Notes: generated by a model from the sequence alone, not told the origin. 33,910 nucleotides of DNA from Coprothermobacterota bacterium (GCA_026389425.1 JAPLHW010000163.1:1-33910); one strand, 5' to 3'. Positions 8,880-17,598 are shown, counted from the first letter of the stretch. Translations and numbers: made by a program.

Positions 8880-10071
8880 GGCGTGCACGAACCAGCTCGC
8901 AGCGTTGTGGGGTAGCTCCAACCACCCAGAGATACCATTCACCCAACGTGAAACGCTCTCCTTTTTGGGGGATGTGACCGGATCTCTCCAATAGATAGGA
9001 GGCCAGGTTGTCGTAAGAATCCGGCAGCTGCAGGCCCAGCTCGGCCATCTCTTCCCGGCCGATGTCGGCTCGTATCAGCCAAGAACCGTCACGCAGGCGC
9101 CGGTCATGGAAGAACAAGGGGTCGTGCTCGTCCCAAATCTCACCGACGATCTCTTCGAGGATATCCTCCAGGGTGATCACGCCGGATGTGCCGCCGTACT
9201 CATCCACCACTAACGCAAGGTGCGTCTGCCGCGAGCGCAGTTCAGCCATCAAGCGAAAAAGACGAATACCCTCGGGCACGGAGAAAATCGGGCGCAGCAA
9301 CTGGGCGACGCTCTTCACCTCACCCAAGGCCAAGGTCCGCAACAGGTCTTTGGCGTAGAGCACGCCGGCGATGGCGTCCAGCGTTTGGTGGAAAACCGGC
9401 AGGCGAGAGAGTCCTTGGCGGCGGAAGACATCGGCAGCCTCACTCAGGTGAGTCTCCAAGGGGATGGCGACCATGTAAGGACGGGGGGTCATCACCTCTC
9501 CAGCCGTCTTCTGGCCGAAGGTTAGGATGGCCTCCAGGATCTCTTCCTCTCGGGGGCTGAGCAAGCCTAGAGCAGCCCCTTCGGCAGCTGCTTGGGCCAG
9601 CTCTACCGAGGAGAGAGCGGGGCGTTCTTCCTTGTCTTGGCCGAAGAAACGACTAAGGAGACCGTCCGCGGCAACGCTGAAGAGAGAGGAGAGGGGGGAG
9701 ACCAAGCGGTAAAGGAAAGTCAGGGGTCCAGCCAGGAAGGGTGCCAAGCGCACGTTTGCCGAGGCGGCCACCGTCTTTGGCAAGATTTCGCCGAAGAGCA
9801 TCAGAATGACGGTTAGCAGAGCGGTACCCAGGGCGAGAGCGCTTTCCCCCCAAAGAGACAGGATGACGCTGGTGGCCAAGGCAGAGAGAGCCGCATTGGC
9901 CAAGTTGTTGCCCAACAAGATGAAGGCCAGGAATCGCAGCGGGCGTTCGCGGAGGCGAGCCAAACGCGGGTCGCCGGCGAAATGGTGACTGCCCAGCGAG
10001 AAGACCACTGTCTCCGAGCTGGAGAAGAAAGCCGAACAAACCAAAAGCGCTAGGAAGAGGACGAACTGCAT
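8872..10071 (-). CDS. CNNM/DUF21-CBS-CorC_HlyC protein (paralog 3)
   Basis: [44 protein letters not shown]. Confidence 0.9.
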   Translation of the reverse strand: MQFVLFLALLVCSAFFSSSETVVFSLGSHHFAGDPRLARLRERPLRFLAFILLGNNLANAALSALATSVILSLWGESALALGTALLTVILMLFGEILPKTVAASANVRLAPFLAGPLTFLYRLVSPLSSLFSVAADGLLSRFFGQDKEERPALSSVELAQAAAEGAALGLLSPREEEILEAILTFGQKTAGEVMTPRPYMVAIPLETHLSEAADVFRRQGLSRLPVFHQTLDAIAGVLYAKDLLRTLALGEVKSVAQLLRPIFSVPEGIRLFRLMAELRSRQTHLALVVDEYGGTSGVITLEDILEEIVGEIWDEHDPLFFHDRRLRDGSWLIRADIGREEMAELGLQLPDSYDNLASYLLERSGHIPQKGERFTLGEWYLWVVGATPQRCELVRARHV

Positions 10072-10472
10072 TCCAGGTAGTCAGCCTCGCGCTTGCGCAT
10101 GGCACTGCGTGCGGGTTCTTCCTGATCATCGTAGTCGCAGAGGTGGAGGATGCCGTGCACCACCAGCAAACGCACCTCCTGAGTTAAATTTCCTCCGTAC
10201 TCGTTGGCTTGACGGCGAGCTTCATCGAGGCTGATGTAGATGTCTCCCCACAGATCGCCTGCTCCTTCTTGGAGGGGGAAGGAGAGGACGTCAGTGGGGC
10301 CTTCGCATTGGTGGTAGAGGGAGTTCAATCGGGTGATGGTCTCATCGTCCACCAGGGTGATGGAAAGCTCGCCGGCCTGCCCCTCCCCCTCCAGCACACG
10401 CTGGGCTAGGTCAATCAGCGGTTTTTTCGGCAGGTGGGTTCGGGGGTGCTGATTGTTGAGGTAGATCGACAT
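10050..10472 (-). CDS. ybeY: Endoribonuclease YbeY (rRNA maturation factor), variant metal motif
   Basis: MSIYLNNQHP..., GDIYISLDEARRQA, VVHGILHLCDYDDQEE. Confidence 0.88.
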   Translation of the reverse strand: MSIYLNNQHPRTHLPKKPLIDLAQRVLEGEGQAGELSITLVDDETITRLNSLYHQCEGPTDVLSFPLQEGAGDLWGDIYISLDEARRQANEYGGNLTQEVRLLVVHGILHLCDYDDQEEPARSAMRKREADYLECSSSSS

Positions 10473-12555
10473 GCCATTTCCTTTCCTTGCTGACCGGTTC
10501 GGGGTACTCGGGTCGAAGATGGTAGGCAGAAACCAACACCCGGACGAAGACTTTCTCAACCTGTTCCAGCTCCCGGAAACTCAACTCACTCCGCTCCAAT
10601 TGACCATCTTTGACCCGATCAGCGAAGATGGTGCCCACCATCTTGCTGATTCGCTCCGGACTCTTCTCGCGCAGTGACCGCACCCCCGCCTCCACCCCAT
10701 CGGCCAGCATCAGGATACAGGCTTCCTTGCTTTGCGGTTTGGGACCGTCATAGCGGTAGGATTCCTCGGGCGTTGCCTCGTCGCTGTTGCGTTGCGCCTG
10801 GCGGTAGAAATAACTTGTCAGGGAGGTTCCGTGGTGGCTCTGGATCATCGCCACGACTGGCTCTGGGACTCCGGCTGCACGGGCCATATCCGCGCCATCG
10901 CGGGTGTGAGCGGTGACCACTGTGGTGGAGAGCTGCGGGGTCATTCGTTCGTGGACGTTGAACTCCCCTTGGTTCTCAGCGAAATAGTCAGGCCGGACCA
11001 ACTTGCCGACATCGTGGTAATAGGCGGCGACACGTGCCAATAAAACATTGGCTCCGATCGCCGAGGCAGCGCTCTCGGACAGCGAGGCCACCATCACGCT
11101 GTGCAGGTAGGTACCGGGTACCTCCAGGAAAAGGCGACGCAAGAGCCGTTGGTTGGGATTGGCCAACTCGATCAAATGCAGAGGTGAGGTCAGGTCGAAG
11201 AAGTTCTCGGTTGCCGGCAGCAGCAGGAAGAAGATGGCGAAGACACCGGAAAGGAGGCCATTGGCGAAAGCCCAGCCCATCTCTTCCAACATCAGCATCC
11301 CTTTTCCCAAGCTGAGCCCGGAGGCTCCCACGGCAAAAGCCAGAGCCAGCCCGGTAGTCAAGCCTGCCGCCAGAAAATCCCCTGTTTTTCCCACCCGCCG
11401 CACGGAATAGGCCCCTGCAGCCCCGCCCAACAGCATGGCGAAGCTGAGGAGGAAGTCGTTGCCCTGGATCAATCCCACCGCCAGCGAGGCGAAGATGGCG
11501 AAGACCACGGCGAAGGGCAGGTTGAAGAGAGAGGAGAGGCAGATGGCCGCCAGGGGGATAGGGATCAAGTAGATAAAACGCGGCGGCAGAAAACGGGCTG
11601 CCAGCACAATCAAGGTGAAGAGGAGGGCGACGAAGAGCATTCGGCGAACGGTGAGGAAGTCGGAGCCGAAGTACAAGCTGAAAGCGGTCCAGGTGGCGAA
11701 GAGGGCAAGAGAGATAAGCACTGTGCCGACCAGTTTCTCCCAAGGGAACTCGCGCCGTTGCAGGCCGAGTGCCTCCAGCATGGGGAGCTGTTCCTCCCGT
11801 ACGGTCTCCCCTTTCTTGACAATGATCTCTCCCTTGGCGATTTGTCTGCGGACTGGGTCTACCGAGTTCCGTGCTACCTCACGACGCCGTTCTGTTTCTT
11901 CCCGGTCCAGGGTCAGGTTGGGTGTAATGGCTGCCTGACAAGCCGCCACCATCACTGCTTTCGCTTCCTCTGGCAAGCCGAGTACGCCGACTTTCTCGCG
12001 GATCCTCGAGGAGAGCTGGGTAAGATCCTCCTCCTTGACCCCAGCTGCCAAGAACTGCTGGGCGATGTCCATCGAGTAGGAGAGAAGGGTGGTCCATAGG
12101 TGGGAATCGACTCGCAGGGCCGCTTGGATGACATCCGAGGTGAAGGCTGGGGGAAGCGCGGAGGACAGGCGGGCGGCCTTCTCCTCGTTGGTCAATGCGC
12201 CGTTGATGACCACCTGTTCGATGATGTTGAAGAAATTGTTGATCTGAGTGCGGAGCATGTTCTGGCGGGCAGGGGTAAAATCTTTCTGGTAGACTGGCAT
12301 CACGGACTGTTCCGCCAGTGTTTGCAGTTCCTCCGTCTTCTGCCCGTCGATGTAGATGGCGTTTCGCGGGGCGATGACATCTTCATCGGCCACACTGCCC
12401 AAGCTGACATCCACTGTGGGGGGGAACAGGAAAGAGATCAGGACGGCCAGGAAGAGGAGATAGAGCACTGCCGCCATCAGAAAGAGGCGGAGGCGCTTAG
12501 CTCCTGGGGTGATTTGTCTGCCCCCAAGCTCCCAGGCCGTCCTGGGTTTGTTCAT
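10411..12555 (-). CDS. pgpH: 7TM-HD family membrane phosphohydrolase (PgpH/YqfF-like)
   Basis: N-terminal extracellular domain, 7TM region, HD motif AAYYHDVGKLVRPDYFAENQ, QSHHGTS. Confidence 0.9.
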   Translation of the reverse strand: MNKPRTAWELGGRQITPGAKRLRLFLMAAVLYLLFLAVLISFLFPPTVDVSLGSVADEDVIAPRNAIYIDGQKTEELQTLAEQSVMPVYQKDFTPARQNMLRTQINNFFNIIEQVVINGALTNEEKAARLSSALPPAFTSDVIQAALRVDSHLWTTLLSYSMDIAQQFLAAGVKEEDLTQLSSRIREKVGVLGLPEEAKAVMVAACQAAITPNLTLDREETERRREVARNSVDPVRRQIAKGEIIVKKGETVREEQLPMLEALGLQRREFPWEKLVGTVLISLALFATWTAFSLYFGSDFLTVRRMLFVALLFTLIVLAARFLPPRFIYLIPIPLAAICLSSLFNLPFAVVFAIFASLAVGLIQGNDFLLSFAMLLGGAAGAYSVRRVGKTGDFLAAGLTTGLALAFAVGASGLSLGKGMLMLEEMGWAFANGLLSGVFAIFFLLLPATENFFDLTSPLHLIELANPNQRLLRRLFLEVPGTYLHSVMVASLSESAASAIGANVLLARVAAYYHDVGKLVRPDYFAENQGEFNVHERMTPQLSTTVVTAHTRDGADMARAAGVPEPVVAMIQSHHGTSLTSYFYRQAQRNSDEATPEESYRYDGPKPQSKEACILMLADGVEAGVRSLREKSPERISKMVGTIFADRVKDGQLERSELSFRELEQVEKVFVRVLVSAYHLRPEYPEPVSKERKWHVDLPQQSAPPNPPAEKTAD

Positions 12556-12558
12556 CGC

Positions 12559-12738
12559 TTATTCTGTAGAGGCTTTCTTACGCCGGGCGGCTGCTTTCTT
12601 CCGACGCAAGACCGAAGGAGACACGAAATACTCTCGCCGTTTAATTTCTTTCATGATCCCCTCTTTTTGGACTTGCTTCTTAAAACGCTTGACTAACTCG
12701 TCTACAGACTCGTTAGGCCTGCGCTTAACTTCGGCCAT
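12559..12738 (-). CDS. rpsU: 30S ribosomal protein S21
   Basis: Own translation: MAEVKRRPNESVDELVKRFKKQVQKEGIMKEIKRREYFVSPSVLRRKKAAARRKKASTE. Confidence 0.93.
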   Translation of the reverse strand: MAEVKRRPNESVDELVKRFKKQVQKEGIMKEIKRREYFVSPSVLRRKKAAARRKKASTE

Positions 12739-12978
12739 TCCTCACCCCTCCTTCCGTCGCTGAGTCTATCCAGGGCGGGACAGAACGATCCGTCCCCCTA
12801 GGAGATGGACGTGCAAGTGGTAGATGGTCTGCCCGCCCCCAGGTTCGCAATTGATCACCATGCGAAATCCACGAGGTCCGACACAGGTTCCTTTCGGTCC
12901 GGTCAGGCCCCGCTCTTGCGCCAACCGGCGCCCTGTGAGCAGTAAATTGCCGAGAAATGCTGAATCCTCTACTTCTTA

Positions 12979-12996
12979 CACGCTGCCACGGGCTAT
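12979..12996. repeat. GC-rich box
   Basis: CACGCTGCCACGGGCTAT. Confidence 0.75.
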
Positions 12997-12998
12997 AC

Positions 12999-13104
12999 AG
13001 TTGTTGAGTAAATAAGTGGGTGGATAAGGGCAACGTCGCTTTTAGGTTTGCGGAAGACAAAACCACTTGGTTACTAATCCACTAACTCACTAAACCAATT
13101 AACC
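12999..13104. repeat. Octamer-phased palindrome #2 with ~30-bp non-repeat loop, inside hinT
   Basis: Left arm AGTTGTTGAGTAAATAAGTGGGTGGATAA; right arm AACCACTT GGTTACTA ATCCACTA ACTCACTA AACCAATT AACC. Confidence 0.75.
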
Positions 13105-13217
13105 ATTGAAGATCCTGGATAACCAGCGTCTGATCGTCCTCGTACACCCGGGTGGCAGCTGCATCGCCCCGTATTATACGGCAGAAGAGGCAATCTGTCT
13201 TCATTTCACTGTTCCCT

Positions 13218-14498
13218 TCAGGCGTCCGGCTCCTCCTCGCTCACTTTCACCTCGACGAGTTGACCCACTAAGAGACCAGGGTAAGCTGGGAAAGTGAGGT
13301 GAATGTAGTTGGGGGTGAAACCGCTGGCCTGGCTTTCCCTGATTCGTTCCACCAATACTGGGAAGGAGCGACCCAGAAAACGCCGGCGGAAACGGGTGGG
13401 AAGAGTTTCGGCAAGAGTGCGTAAACGCTCTAGGCGCCGACGTTTCTCCTTCTCGTCAAGTGGGCCGGTCATCGAGGCAGCAGGGGTGCCCGGCCGGGGA
13501 GAGTAGCGGAAAAGGTGTAAACGGGTGAAACTGACAGCCTCGATGGTCGCCAAAGTAGCTTGGAAGTCCTGCTCGCTCTCTCCCGGGAAACCGATCATGA
13601 TGTCAGTGGTCAGGGCCACATCCGGCCAAGCGGCGCGTGTCGCTTCAACCAAGCGCAGGAACTGAGCCCGGTCATAGCCGCGACCCATGCGCTGGAGGAT
13701 CGAATCAGAGCCGCTTTGCAGCGGGAGATGGAAATGGGGGCAGAGATGCTCGATGGTGCGGAAGCTTGCCATTGTCTGTGGACTTAAGTCCATTGGTTCC
13801 AAGGAGCTCAAACGCAGACGATCCAAGCCGGGGAGGCGGTCCAGGCAATGGAGAAGATCGATGAGAGTGTAACCGCCTAGATCGTGCCCCCATGAGGAGA
13901 GGTGAACCCCAGAGAGCACCACCTCGCGGAAACCTCGGTAGAGCAGATCCGCCACTTCTCCTTCAATCTCTCGGATAGGGCGGCTTTTGGCCGGGCCGCG
14001 CAAATGCGGCACGATACAGTAGGTACAGAAGTGACTGCAACCGTCTTGTACTTTCACCAAGCCCCGAGTGCGGCGCCAGCTGCGGCCGGAACTCACCGGG
14101 GTTGGGGAGGAAAGGCCAAGTGCTTCCAGCAATGCAGTCTCACGACCAGGGGGGAAGCAGCAAGCTTGGTAGGACACCCTGCCGGGGGCTTGTCTAGCTT
14201 GATAGCCCGTGGCAGCTTGATAGCCCGCGGCTGCGTGTTTCGGCTGATTTGCGAAGTACGCACCGATACAACCGTAGTAATACAGAGGAGCAACCGAGTT
14301 CAATCGCTGCAAGCGGCGGGCAACCTGGCCGGCCTCGCGGGCAGCGCGTTCGGTGACGGCGCAACCGCACAGCAGGAAAGCCTGGCTTGCCGATGAGGGA
14401 GGGATAATCTCAGCCCCGGCTTGGCGAAGACGCTCTTCCAGGCGGGCAGCATCATATTGCGAGATCTTGCAGCCGAGAACGGCCAGCGAGATTCTCAA
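13218..14498 (-). CDS. mtaB: tRNA (N6-threonylcarbamoyladenosine(37)-C2)-methylthiotransferase MtaB
   Basis: UPF0004 N-domain, VKVQDGCSHFCTYCIVPHLRG radical-SAM CxxxCxxC, DIMIGFPGESEQDF, C-terminal TRAM. Confidence 0.93.
   Translation of the reverse strand: MRISLAVLGCKISQYDAARLEERLRQAGAEIIPPSSASQAFLLCGCAVTERAAREAGQVARRLQRLNSVAPLYYYGCIGAYFANQPKHAAAGYQAATGYQARQAPGRVSYQACCFPPGRETALLEALGLSSPTPVSSGRSWRRTRGLVKVQDGCSHFCTYCIVPHLRGPAKSRPIREIEGEVADLLYRGFREVVLSGVHLSSWGHDLGGYTLIDLLHCLDRLPGLDRLRLSSLEPMDLSPQTMASFRTIEHLCPHFHLPLQSGSDSILQRMGRGYDRAQFLRLVEATRAAWPDVALTTDIMIGFPGESEQDFQATLATIEAVSFTRLHLFRYSPRPGTPAASMTGPLDEKEKRRRLERLRTLAETLPTRFRRRFLGRSFPVLVERIRESQASGFTPNYIHLTFPAYPGLLVGQLVEVKVSEEEPDA
14175..14237. 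repeat. 63-bp in-frame element with ~16-bp terminal inverted repeats inside mtaB
   Basis: CACCCTGCCGGGGGCT...AGCCCGCGGCTGCGTG (13/16 TIR match); internal 18-bp unit GCTGCCACGGGCTATCAA on the minus strand; encodes HAAAGYQAATGYQARQAPGRV. Confidence 0.8.
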
Positions 14499-15235
14499 GG
14501 GGAAGAGGGTAGGCGGAAGGCGCCACCGTGCTCCAGGATAAGAACAGCAGCCACAAAACCGGCCACTTCCGTGCGCAGGATGCGCTCCCCCAGGTTCACT
14601 GCTTGGAAGCCAGCCTGCTCGGCCAACTGGGCTTCCTCGGGGGCGAAACCTCCCTCCGGGCCAATCACCAAGATGCCCGCCTCAGGAAAGGTTGGCGCCT
14701 TTTCCAGAGCATCCAGGAGAGTCTGCTCAGCGTTCTCCCAGCAGAACAAGCGAAGGCTGGTGCTTATGTGCAGGATCTCCTCGAGAGTTGAAAGAGGAGC
14801 GACCTGCAAAGGTGGGGAACCAGTCACCTTGGCCTCCTCGTCGGCCAATCGCTGCCAGCGTTCCCGTTTGCGCTGGCCTTCCGGGCTATCCAGACGGGGA
14901 ATGGAGCGAAGAGAGTGAAAGGGCAGCAGACGCTGCACCCCGACTTGCCCAGCCAAGGTGACAACTAGTTCCATCTTGCGCCCTTTGGGCAAACCCTGGG
15001 CCAGGCCCAACGAGAAGGGAGGTGGCTGAATAGGCTGGGTTTGGAGGATTCTCCCAAAGAGGAGTTCTCCCCGGAGGATCAGCTCCACCTGCAGGCGTTG
15101 GCCGCCACAGAGGACAGCGACCCTCTCTCCTGCCTTCTTACGAAGGACATGGAGAAGATGATGGCGCTCCTCGGGGGGGAAGAAGACACCGTCCGTTTGG
15201 AGGCATTCCGTTGGCAGCCAGAAAACCCGTGCCAC
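14495..15235 (-). CDS. rsmE: 16S rRNA (uracil1498-N3)-methyltransferase RsmE
   Basis: HHLLHVLRKKAGERV, LGLAQGLPKGRKMELVV, VIGPEGGFAPEEAQLAEQAGFQAVNLGERILRTEVA. Confidence 0.93.
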   Translation of the reverse strand: MARVFWLPTECLQTDGVFFPPEERHHLLHVLRKKAGERVAVLCGGQRLQVELILRGELLFGRILQTQPIQPPPFSLGLAQGLPKGRKMELVVTLAGQVGVQRLLPFHSLRSIPRLDSPEGQRKRERWQRLADEEAKVTGSPPLQVAPLSTLEEILHISTSLRLFCWENAEQTLLDALEKAPTFPEAGILVIGPEGGFAPEEAQLAEQAGFQAVNLGERILRTEVAGFVAAVLILEHGGAFRLPSSP

Positions 15236-16278
15236 TAGGCTTCCTGAGACAGGGCTCTCTCCAGTACTCCGGTGACGCAGGCTAAGAGGCGGATCCCTTT
15301 GGCATAATCCATGCGCATCGGCCCAAGGAGGCCAAGAGCGCCGTAGGCATAGCGAGACGCCTCGAAGGGCATCGCCAGTAAGGTCAGGTCGTGCATCTCC
15401 ACCACCTCGTTCTCTTGCCCGATGAAGATCTGCAGATTGCGGCTGGTGAGGTGGCGGTCCAGCACGTCCTGTAGGAGGAAACGACGATCCAGGGCGTCCG
15501 CCAAACGCCGCTGTTTGAAGCTATTGCGAAAGTCGCTAGCCAAGAGCAAGTTCTCCGCTCCCTCGACGATCAGACGCTCGCTTTGCTCGTAAAGGAAGAC
15601 ATTATGGAGGACAGTGGACAGCTGGTTGAGGAGGGAAACCAAGCGAGCGGGCTGTTCCTCGCGGATTACGGGCAGTTCCTGCAGACATTGCCATGGTGTT
15701 TTTCCCAGAAGCCGACGGGAGAGGTAGTGAGAAAGGTACTCCAGGTCTTCTTCGCTGACTTCCGCCGAGACCTCCAGGAATTGATCCTGGATTACTTTCA
15801 GGCTGGTCACCAGGATTACCAGTGCTTGCTTGGCGGACACCGGCACGAAATGAATGTGGCGCATGACTTGTTGATTGGCTTGGGGAGCTAGGGCCAGGGA
15901 GGTGTAGGTGGAGATGGTGGCAACCAGACGGCAGGCCTCTGCAAGGATGTTGCGCAAGTCCTGGGCTTGGCGGTTCAGCACCTGGGAGATCTTCTCTTCC
16001 TCTTGGAAAGAGACCGGGGAGAGCACCAGAAGATGGTCGACATAGATGCGGTAGCCTTGCTCAGTGGGGATACGCCCGGCTGAGGTGTGGGGGTGACTGA
16101 GGTATTCCATCTCCTCCAGGGCAGCCAACTCAGCGCGAATCGTAGCCGAGCTGCATCCCAGGGAGTACTTCCGGAGCAGTTCTTCCGACCCGATTGGCTG
16201 ACCGTTGAGAATATACTCCTCGACGACCGCCTTCAGGATCGCTTTCCTTCGATCGCTTAGATAACTGGTTCCTGTCAT
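15235..16278 (-). CDS. hrcA: Heat-inducible transcription repressor HrcA (start at 16278; ORF open to 16434)
   Basis: MTGTSYLSDRRKAILKAVVEEYILNGQPIGSEELLRKY... HTH and C-terminal HrcA domain; CIRCE just upstream. Confidence 0.93.
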   Translation of the reverse strand: MTGTSYLSDRRKAILKAVVEEYILNGQPIGSEELLRKYSLGCSSATIRAELAALEEMEYLSHPHTSAGRIPTEQGYRIYVDHLLVLSPVSFQEEEKISQVLNRQAQDLRNILAEACRLVATISTYTSLALAPQANQQVMRHIHFVPVSAKQALVILVTSLKVIQDQFLEVSAEVSEEDLEYLSHYLSRRLLGKTPWQCLQELPVIREEQPARLVSLLNQLSTVLHNVFLYEQSERLIVEGAENLLLASDFRNSFKQRRLADALDRRFLLQDVLDRHLTSRNLQIFIGQENEVVEMHDLTLLAMPFEASRYAYGALGLLGPMRMDYAKGIRLLACVTGVLERALSQEA

Positions 16279-16281
16279 CGG

Positions 16282-16308
16282 TTGGCACACTCCAGGTGAG
16301 AGTGCCAA
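16282..16308. promoter_or_regulatory. CIRCE element (HrcA operator)
   Basis: TTGGCACAC-N9-GAGTGCCAA versus consensus TTAGCACTC-N9-GAGTGCTAA. Confidence 0.9.
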
Positions 16309-16395
16309 CCGATTGTACCTCAAACGCTTCCGGCTTGCACTCGCCAAGGACGTGAAAGGGATTTTTGATTTTGGCAATGTGGAGACCGCATCTCC

Positions 16396-16434
16396 CACAT
16401 GCTGCCGCAGGCTGAAATGCTGCCACATCAGCAA
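16396..16434. repeat. GC-rich box repeat, diverged
   Basis: CACATGCTGCCGCAGGCTGAAATGCTGCCACATCAGC; two ~18-bp units. Confidence 0.55.
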
Positions 16435-16466
16435 TTACCAGCAGGATTCCCTTTTTTCCGCCAAGC

Positions 16467-16482
16467 GTAGATAATGGTCTAC
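16467..16482. promoter_or_regulatory. Candidate ArsR-type operator 1 overlapping -10 (GATAAT) and the start codon
   Basis: GTAGATAATGGTCTAC; 14/16 identical to operator 2. Confidence 0.6.
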
Positions 16483-17598
16483 ATGAAGATCCAGCGAACG
16501 ACTTCGCCTGACGGGACGAAAAATGCCGTTGTACGGGTAGAGATCTCTCCTCTCTATGATCTTTTCCTGTCCCTTTTTACAGCAGGCAATCCCAACGCAG
16601 ACCCCAAGCCCGATTTTGTCCGTTCATGGAAGAGCCGTCTCTCGCGTGAAGGGCGAAAGGCCTTTCGCTTTTTCTTCGAGACGGAAGAGCATTTGGGCCT
16701 TCATGCGCTAGCCCTGGCTTTGCGCCTGCCCTGTCCTCGAACCCTGGATGTTTACTTGACCCTGTTGCGGGGGTTGAAGGGAGATGACTTCAGCGAGACG
16801 GTGGTGGCTGCCCTAGAGCCCTCCTCCAGCCAGTTGCCGAAGATCCTGCGGGAGCTGCACGGCCAATCCTCGTTTGAGCCGGAAGAAACCTCTTTCTGGG
16901 AGGATTTCCGCGCACGTTTCTCTTCCGAATCAAGGAGCCGTATCGACCGTCTGCTCCACGATCCCTCTCTGGCTGAGGACCTGGCGAACCTACTGGAGGA
17001 GCACTGGCGCATCTTCCTGGACGAGGAGTACCGTCGTTTGCTGCCCTTCTTGCAGGAGTCAGCCCAAGTGGTGGAAGCCATGGCTCAGACGCTTGCACCT
17101 GCCGAGATTATTCCCCAGGTGGCGCGAGGCCTGCTTTTTCCTTTTCCAACGGAGAAGAAGCTTACCTTCGCCCCGGCTTTTTATGCAGCCCCCTATGTCT
17201 TCTCGCAAGAATCGGAAAGCGAATATTTGCTGATTTTCCCGGCCACCGCTGCTATTGCCAAGCAGCAAGCTGATGAGGTGAAGGCTGAGTTGATCCGTTC
17301 TTTAAAAGCCTTGGCTGATCCCACCCGTCTGGAGATCCTTCGCTTGTTGCGCAAACGGGAGATGTACGCCTTGGAGATTTCCCGAACCTTACGATTGACG
17401 CACCCCACTGTCCTCCACCACATGGCTGCACTGCGTGTAGGTGGGTTCGTTCAGACCGAGCTGCGGGGGGGGAACAACTACTATGCTCTCGTGAACGAGA
17501 GGTCCAAGGAACTTCGTCTAATGTTGGAAAAGTACTTGACAACGGAACGAGCAACTGTAGATAATCATCTACAAGAGGATGAACATGGACACTTTTGA
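16474..17598 (+). CDS. ArsR-family (C-terminal winged HTH) transcriptional regulator with large N-terminal domain
   Basis: C-terminal SLKALADPTRLEILRLLRKREMYALEISRTLRLTHPTVLHHMAALRVGGFVQTE. Confidence 0.85.
   Translation: MVYMKIQRTTSPDGTKNAVVRVEISPLYDLFLSLFTAGNPNADPKPDFVRSWKSRLSREGRKAFRFFFETEEHLGLHALALALRLPCPRTLDVYLTLLRGLKGDDFSETVVAALEPSSSQLPKILRELHGQSSFEPEETSFWEDFRARFSSESRSRIDRLLHDPSLAEDLANLLEEHWRIFLDEEYRRLLPFLQESAQVVEAMAQTLAPAEIIPQVARGLLFPFPTEKKLTFAPAFYAAPYVFSQESESEYLLIFPATAAIAKQQADEVKAELIRSLKALADPTRLEILRLLRKREMYALEISRTLRLTHPTVLHHMAALRVGGFVQTELRGGNNYYALVNERSKELRLMLEKYLTTERATVDNHLQEDEHGHF
17557..17572. promoter_or_regulatory. Candidate ArsR-type operator 2 over an internal promoter
   Basis: GTAGATAATCATCTAC (6-bp perfect arms); TTGACA at 17536-17541, 18-nt spacer, GATAAT at 17560-17565. 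Confidence 0.65.

Larger units (their letters stand above)
12766..13204 (-). pseudogene. HIT family protein (HinT-like), split by a repeat element
   Basis: N-part 13082-13204: MKTDCLFCRIIRGDAAATRVYEDDQTLVIQDLQ. C-part 12766-~12978: EDSAFLGNLLLTGRRLAQERGLTGPKGTCVGPRGFRMVINCEPGGGQTIYHLHVHLLGGRIVLSRPG. The parts are in different frames, separated by the element at 12979-13107. Confidence 0.8.

Noticed and set aside
13005-13066. ORF 12725-13066 (minus) as a real 113-aa protein
   Set aside because: It is an out-of-frame reading across the hinT C-part and the repeat; the HIT frame is the one with homologous content.
16279-16434. N-terminal extension of HrcA up to 16434
   Set aside because: It would translate through the CIRCE operator and a GC-box repeat; HrcA homology begins at MTGTSYLSDRRKAIL.
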